A program made the position numbers and the translations under genes. From positions 1,307,001-1,371,000 of the forward strand of contig NW_024037072.1 of the NCBI RefSeq assembly GCF_015706575.1: a stretch of 64,000 nucleotides of DNA, read 5' to 3'. The notes below the pieces were generated by a model, which saw only the letters and a list, made by a program, of their open reading frames with translations, was not told where the DNA came from and did not search any database. The DNA comes from Patiria miniata (lineage: Eukaryota; Echinodermata; Asteroidea; Valvatida; Asterinidae). Positions 57,595 to 64,000 of the stretch are shown here, in pieces; position 1 is the stretch's first letter, and each line of letters starts with the position of its first letter.

Positions 57595-58330
57595 GGTTGC
57601 AGACCAGTAAATAAACTTCCATAGACCCCAATGGTAAATGCTCACACTTTAGAAATTCGGGAAAATACTCACAACTCTCCAAGGTGTTCGAGACACACAT
57701 CAATTTAAAGCTTATTTCATCATCTTTCATTTTCTTTTCAATTTTTGGGGGTTAATTTATGACTTTTAGGAGAAATTTCCATCCGAAGATAATCACCCCT
57801 GAAAATAGTCCTAAAGCCTATCGCCATGTTGAAAAACGATGCCTACACTCCATTGCAAAATAGAGCGCTTTTACGGCCCCAATTTCATTCAAATTTCACA
57901 GAAATACAAGCTCAGGGTCCTGTGCACGGCTTCCACCCTTACCTTTTTTTTTACAAACCCTTAAGTTCATGGCCCACAATATGCTCAAATACTAAAGAAT
58001 TTGAGGGCATGTAAGTCGTGATTTGGTCAGCGCAGGCAATTACTGGCTTTACTGGTCTGCAACCTTTAAAGAAGCAAAGATGTGTAAAATCCCCCAAACC
58101 AGTTGTACGACATGTGGAAGGATGGATAACTCTTTTTTTAATCAAATATTATTTCATTAAGATATGGGGAAAAAAAACCTCTGGGTTCGATGTCTGGCAT
58201 GGTCTGAAAACAAGCCCTTTGTTCATGCTGTTTGCAGCTGCCCTGCTGAGGGCGCCCCCAACGGGAGTTAATTGAGTTGCAGCTACACTAGCAACCCCCC
58301 AATCACCCCCCCCCCCCCCCCCCCCACTCA
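57595..58330. repeat. MITE C copy 3 plus adjacent module
   Basis: C3 is 57595-58064 (TIRs GGTTGCAGACCAGTAAA both ends). It is followed by a diverged form of the module also found after each B core (GCCCTGCTGAGGGCGCCCCC, GAGTTAATTGAGTTGCAGC), ending in a poly-C run at 58306-58325. Confidence 0.78.
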
Positions 58331-60285
58331 CAGCGCATATCTCATAGACGCATACGTAGTAACAGTAAATAACGCGCGCCCTCATGCGTCGAATCCGGAC
58401 CATCATGTTAAAAACGTACATGTACATATTATTTTCAAGTGATGCAGCAACCCGCTAGCTAACTTTTGCACCACATGTATGCACATGCTCTGCAATACAT
58501 GCACACACATGTACGTGTAATACGGATGCATACCTGCAAATAAACTCCCATAGACACTAGTGCTAAATGCCCATACTTCAAAATTCTTTTAAAAATACTC
58601 AAAACTCTCACAGGTATTCAAGCTGCACAGAAAAATGATAATCAACATGTCATCTTTCGTTTTCTTTTCAATTTTTGGTGGGTTGACCATTGACTTTTCG
58701 AGATATTTTCACCCAAAGAAGACGACCCCTATTTTCCCCAAAGCGGAAAAGTAGCCATTTTGAAAAACGATCCCTCCACAACATGGCAAAATAGCGCCAC
58801 TTTCGAGCCCAATAGCATCCAAAATGCTCAGAATTGGAAGCCCTAAGTCCGGGCCAGAGGTTCATTACCATATCTCTTCAATTCCCCAATTTTACGGCGC
58901 TCAGAACTCTCTAATATAGAATATTTTGAGGGTATAACTTTTATTCATGAGCTTGGCGGATCGATTTACCGGTGTGCACCCTATAATAGCAGGCAACTTT
59001 TAAATTTTAACACAAAACCACATTCAGGACAAGCAGAATATCTCCAAAGTCAATTTTTTGAAGAAAAAAAATGAAAGAAAAATATTATCCGAGGTCGATA
59101 TTAAGCCCGAAAATAGTGGTTTTTTTTTTTTGCCCTGCTCAGCTGTAGAGCGCCCCCAGCGACAATAAATTGAGTTTCAGCTACTTTTAAGCTCAAAATG
59201 CCCCCCCCCCCCTTTTCAACTAGCCATTGTTGTAATCGGGTGATAGCCTACTGCTCCCTTATGATTTGGAAGCATCCGTTACGGAAAAAAACCTTGTTGA
59301 TACCGTTAAAACACTTTTCCCCCTCCCCGTAGGTTCCGCCCACTGAAAAGACCACTGCCGCGGCACAGCGCATGCGCGAAACGGCCATCTTTGTTATTCT
59401 TTATAGGATGCATACCTGCAAATAAACTCCCATAGACACTAGTGCTAAATGCCCATACTTCAAAATTCTTTTAAAAATACTCAAAACTCTCACAGGTATT
59501 CAAGCTGAACAGAAAAATGATAATCTACATGTCATCTTTCGTTCTCTTTTCAATTTTTGGTGGGTTGACCATTGACTTTTCGAGATATTTTCACCCAAAG
59601 AAGACGACCCCTATTTTCCCCAAAGCGGAAAAGTAGCCATTTTGAAAAACGATCCCTCCACAACATGGCAAAATAGCGCCACTTTCGAGCCCAATAGCAT
59701 CCAAAATACTCAGAATTGGAAGCCCCAAGTCCGGGCCAGAGGTTCATTACCATATCTCTTCAATTCCCCAATTTTACGGCGCTCAGAACTCTCTAATATA
59801 GAATATTTTGAGGGCATAACTTTTATTCATGAGCTTGGCGGATCGATTTACCGGTGTGCACCCTATAATAGCAGGCAACTTTTAAATTTTAACACAAAAC
59901 CACATTCAGGACAAGCAGAAAATCTCCAAAGTCAATTTTTTGAAGAAAAAAAAAATGAAAGAAAAATATTATCCGAGGTCGATATTAAGCCCGAAAATAG
60001 TGGTTTTTTTTTTGCCCTGCTCAGCTGTAGAGCGCCCCCAGCGACAATAAATTGAGTTTCAGCTACTTTTAAGCTCAAAATGCCCCCCCCCCCTTTTCAA
60101 CTAGCCATTGTTGTAATCGGGTGATAGCCTACTGCTCCCTTATGATTTGGAAGCATCCGTTACGGAAAAAAACCTTGTTGATACCTTTAAAACACTTTTC
60201 CCCCTCCCCGTAGGTTCCGCCCACTGAAAAGACCACTGCCGCGGCACAGCGCATGCGCGAAACGGCCATCTTTGTTATTCTTTAT

Positions 60286-60755
60286 GGGTGCAGACCAGTA
60301 AATCGGTCCGAAATTGCCTGCGCCGGCCAAATCACGATTTGCATGCCCTCAAAATCTTCGGTATTTGGGCATGCTTTGGGCCATGAACTTGAGGGTTTGT
60401 AAAAAATATGGGTGGAAGCCGTGCACAGGACTGGGAGCTTGCAGTTCTGTGTAATTTTGATGTAATCTGGACCCTAAGAGCGCTCTATTTTGCAATGGAG
60501 TGTAGGCATCGTTTTTCAAAATGGCGCTGGGCTTCAGGACTATTTTCAGGGGTGATCATCTTCAGATGGAAATTTCTCCTAAAAGTCATCAGTTGACCCC
60601 CCGAAAATTGAAAAGAAAATGAAAGATGATGAAATAAGCTTTAATTTGATGTGCGTCTCGAACACCTTGGAGAGTTGTGAGTATTTTTCCCGAATTTTTG
60701 AAGTGGGAGCATTTACCATTGGGGTCTATGGAAGTTTATTTACTGGTCTGCTACC
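60286..60755. mobile_element. MITE family C, copy 4
   Basis: TIRs GGGTGCAGACCAGTAAA / TTTACTGGTCTGCTACC. Nearly identical to copy 5 in the same orientation. Confidence 0.88.
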
Positions 60756-61178
60756 TGTAGTTTCAAAATGGCGCCTTCCATCGTTTGTTGTCAAATGTTT
60801 GCGGAGTGTTTTTTTTTCAGGGGGGCGGAACCTGGGGGGGGGGGGGGCAGCGTTTCAAAAGGGGTCACCAATGGCGGTTCCGCAACAAATGCGCCCAAAA
60901 TCTGAATAGGGCCGATGGACCGTCGTCCGATCACAGCAATTTCGAGCGAACAAGGGGGGGGGGGGGTAATTTGGGGTCGGAAGGAGCAAAAACTCAATTA
61001 ACGCCCGTTGGGGGCGCCCTACAGTAAGGTAGCCGCAAACAGAGGGCTTGTTTTCAGGCCAGAAATCGCAGTCAGAGATTTTTTTTCTTGCAATTTTTTG
61101 ATGAAATATGAGTCATCCATCCTTCCTCGTGCCGTACAAGTGGTTTGGGGAAATTTTTCAAAACCTCGCTTCTCTATA
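60756..61178 (-). repeat. Inverted diverged module between C4 and C5
   Basis: Read on minus it parallels 58065-58330 and the B modules: CCCCAAACCACTTGTACGGCA, AAAACAAGCCCTCTG, GGGCGCCCCCAACGGGCG, TTAATTGAG, then G/C runs. Confidence 0.75.
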
Positions 61179-61647
61179 GGGTGCAGACCAGTAAATCGGT
61201 CCGAAATTGCCTGCGCCGGCCAAATCACGATTTGCATGCCCTCAAAATCTTCGGTATTTGGGCATGCTTTGGGCCATGAACTTGAGGGTTTGTAAAAAAT
61301 ATGGGTGGAAGCCGTGCACAGGACTGGGAGCTTGCAGTTCTGTGTAATTTTGTGTAATCTGGACCCTAAGAGCGCTCTATTTTGCAATGGAGTGTAGGCA
61401 TCGTTTTTCAAAATGGCGCTGGGCTTCAGGACTATTTTCAGGGGTGATCATCTTCAGATGGAAATTTCTCCTAAAAGTCATCAGTTGACCCCCCGAAAAT
61501 TGAAAAGAAAATGAAAGATGATGAAATAAGCTTTAATTTGATGTGCGTCTCGAACACCTTGGAGAGTTGTGAGTATTTTTCCCGAATTTTTGAAGTGGGA
61601 GCATTTACCATTGGGGTCTATGGAAGTTTATTTACTGGTCTGCTACC
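61179..61647. mobile_element. MITE family C, copy 5
   Basis: Near-identical to C4. Left flank CTATA and right flank TTATA are a near-match target duplication. Confidence 0.88.
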
Positions 61648-63411
61648 TTATAGGATGCATACCTGCAAATAAACTCCCATAGACACTAGTGCTAAATGCC
61701 CATACTTCAAAATTCTTTTAAAAATACTCAAAACTCTCACAGGTATTCAAGCTGAACAGAAAAATGATAATCTACATGTCATCTTTCGTTTTCTTTTCAA
61801 TTTTTGGTGGGTTGACCATTGACTTTTCGTGATATTTTCACCCAAAGAAGACGACCCCTATTTTCCCCAAAGCGGAAAAGTAGCCATTTTGAAAAACGAT
61901 CCCTCCACAACATGGCAAAATAGCGCCACTTTCGAGCCCAATAGCATCCAAAATACTCAGAATTGGAAGCCCCAAGTCCGGGCCAGAGGTTCATTACCAT
62001 ATCTCTTCAATTCCCCAATTTTACGGCGCTCAGAACTCTCTAATATAGAATATTTTGAGGGCATAACTTTTATTCATGAGCTTGGCGGATCGATTTACCG
62101 GTGTGCACCCTATAATAGCAGGCAACTTTTAAATTTTAACACAAAACCACATTCAGGACAAGCAGAAAATCTCCAAAGTCAATTTTTTGAAGAAAAAAAA
62201 AATGAAAGAAAAATATTATCCGAGGTCGATATTAAGCCCGAAAATAGTGGGTTTTTTTTTGCCCTGCTCAGCTGTAGAGCGCCCCCAGCGACAATAAATT
62301 GAGTTTCAGCTACTTTTAAGCTCAAAATGCCTCCCCCCCTTTTCAACTAGCCATTGTTGTAATCGGGTGATAGCCTACTGCTCCCTTATGATTTGGAAGC
62401 ATCCGTTACGGAAAAAAACCTTGTTGATACCTTTAAAACACTTTTCCCCCTCCCCGTAGGTTCCGCCCACTGAAAAGACCACTGCCGCGGCACAGCGCAT
62501 GCGCGAAACGGCCATCTTTGTTATTCTTTATAGGATGCATACCTGCAAATAAACTCCCATAGACACTAGTGCTAAATGCCCATACTTCAAAATTCTTTTA
62601 AAAATACTCAAAACTCTCACAGGTATTCAAGCTGAACAGAAAAATGATAATCTACATGTCATCTTTCGTTTTCTTTTCAATTTTTGGTGGGTTGACCATT
62701 GACTTTTCGAGATATTTTCACCCAAAGAAGAAGACCCCTATTTTCCCCAAAACGGAAAAGTAGCCATTTTGAAAAACGATCCCTCCACAACATGGCAAAA
62801 TAGCGCCACTTTCGAGCCCAATAGCATCCAAAATACTCAGAATTGGAAGCCCCAAGTCCGGGCCAGAGGTTCATTACCATATCTCTTCAATTCCCCAATT
62901 TTACGGCGCTCAGAACTCTCTAATATAGAATATTTTGAGGGCATAACTTTTATTCATGAGCTTGGCGGATCGATTTACCGGTGTGCACCCTATAATAGCA
63001 GGCAACTTTTAAATTTTAACACAAAACCACATTCAGGACAAGCAGAATATCTCCAAAGTCAATTTGTTGAAGAAAAAAAAAATGAAAGAAAAATATTATA
63101 CGAGGTCGATATTAAGCCCGAAAATAGTGATTTTTATTGCCCCTGCTAAGCTGTAGAGCGCCCCCAGCGACAATAAATTGAGTTTCAGCTACTTTTAAGC
63201 TCAAAATGCCCCCCCCCCCCTTTTCAACTATAGCAATTGTTGTAATCGGGTGATAGCCTACTGCTCCCTTATGATTTGGAAGCATCCGTTACGGAAAAAA
63301 CCTTGTTGATACCTTTAAAACACTTTCCCCCCCTCCCCGTAGGTTCCGCCCACTGAAAAGACCAATGCCGCGGCACAGCGCATGCGCGAAACGGCCATCT
63401 TTGTTATTCTT

Positions 63412-63592
63412 TATAATAGCAGGCAACTTTTACATTTTAACACAAAACCACATTCAGGACAAGCAGAATATCTCCAAAGTCAATTTTTTGAAAAAAAAAA
63501 ATGAAAGAAAAATATTTTCCGAGGTCGATGTTTAGCCCGAAAATAGTGATTTTGTTTGCCCCTGCTAAGCTGTAGAGCGCCCCCAGCGACAA
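63412..63592. repeat. Module copy without a MITE core (pre-insertion form)
   Basis: The preceding module's ...GTTATTCTTTATA runs directly into ATAGCAGGCAACTTTT with no MITE between, sharing one TATA. In all other units the core sits exactly here with TATA on each side. Confidence 0.85.
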
Positions 63593-64000
63593 TGAAGTGT
63601 ACCCTGTCGGGCATCTGGAAAGGCGTAAACTAAGTGATTTTCGCTACTATTTTAAGATACCGACTTAAAGCAATTCCGACTTGAGTCAAGCCTATCCTGT
63701 GCATGGCTTCCACCCTTATTTTACTTATTTTTTTTAAAAACACTCAGGTTCACGGCTCATAGCTTATTATGATCAAATACTGAAAGATTTGAGGGCATGC
63801 AAATCGTCATTTTTGGCCGCGCTGGCGTAGGCAATTTCGGACCAATTTTACTGGCCTGCACCCTTTACAGAAATTGAAACTCAATCAGGAATTCATCCAA
63901 CTTGCCATTACAATCTTCTCCGTTCAAATTCTTTCTTTCACCTCTCAAACGGATCACTCAAATGACTGTGTAGCGACTCTACCTTCTCTGAACCGGCTAT
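63593..64000. other. End of window; partial MITE C copy 6
   Basis: 63687-63863 is the terminal part of a family C element (GGCTTCCACCC to TTTTACTGGCCTGCACCC). The remaining sequence to 64000 is unassigned. Confidence 0.6.

Larger units (their letters stand above)
58524..63415. repeat. Array of MITE-plus-module units
   Basis: Four ~880-bp units: 58524-59405, 59406-60285, 61653-62532, 62533-63415. Each is a 458-bp family B core (TIRs GGATGCATACCTGC / GTGTGCACCC) plus a ~424-bp module starting TATAATAGCAGGC and ending GTTATTCTTTATA. Units 2-4 are about 98-99% identical. Between units 2 and 3 lie C4 (60286-60755), an inverted diverged module (60756-61178) and C5 (61179-61647). Open frames of 67-157 codons repeated in the units are accidental, as they cross TIRs. 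Confidence 0.9.

Noticed and set aside
59642-63149. Repeated 126-157 codon plus-strand frames and 67-codon minus-strand frames
   Set aside because: They are copied with the MITE array, cross from MITE core into module, and are broken in other copies; chance frames.

Overview
The window is repeat-rich animal nuclear DNA. Supporting this are a spliced gene with GT-AG introns and a TATA-box promoter, several LINEs, a Ty3/Gypsy element, hAT-, piggyBac- and Mutator-like non-autonomous transposons, and many nested MITEs. Repeat density, microsatellite-like G/C runs and frequent TGTACATGTACA-type palindromes fit an aquatic invertebrate, such as a lancelet, echinoderm, hemichordate or mollusc. The species cannot be fixed from sequence alone. 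Nothing here is bacterial, and CRISPR arrays, operons and rRNA are absent.

Layout. 1-3.1 kb: a two-copy tandem repeat, then unassigned DNA. 3.1-10.4 kb: one copy of a segmental duplication, split by repeat A (3382-5008) and by a 4.6-kb near-perfect palindrome (5593-10211). The palindrome has AG...CT termini and a 6-bp target duplication, as Polintons do. Each arm carries a small acidic-protein gene, and a 21-bp minisatellite sits in the centre. 10.7-15.1 kb: a young Ty3/Gypsy element with two 469-bp LTRs. 15.1-16.1 kb: the second copy of the segmental duplication, which preserves the empty sites for both insertions at 3.4 and 5.6 kb. 16.1-20.3 kb: no recognisable gene. 20.3-28.0 kb: an old minus-strand CR1/L2-like LINE broken by a solo LTR, a MITE and a hAT element, the last of which itself holds a long-TIR element. 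28-36 kb: a patchwork of MITEs, hairpins, a second copy of repeat A and a TIR element with internal tandem repeats.

37.0-40.5 kb (minus strand) is the only confident host gene. It has six coding exons with consistent phases and encodes a secreted protein of about 195 aa with a saposin B-type domain. A piggyBac-like remnant fills much of its last intron, and its predicted second exon lies inside a MITE. 41.3-47.4 kb: a duplicated 1.2-1.4 kb repeat (family D), a tRNA-like hairpin, and a foldback element built from opposed arrays of a 21-22 bp AT-rich unit. 47.8-49.1 kb: diverged tandem repeats carrying the TGACGTCA palindrome. 49.1-54.1 kb: fragments of three further LINEs, a fossil gag fragment and TIR elements. 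54.2-64.0 kb: MITE family C/B copies and, at the end, a satellite-like array whose unit is a MITE plus a 424-bp module. A MITE-free module at the array edge preserves the pre-insertion state.

The strongest biological story is insertion history. Empty sites inside the window show several insertions directly. The palindromic Polinton-like element resembles the symmetric defective genomes made by protein-primed linear DNA replicons, and is the best candidate for something not previously described.
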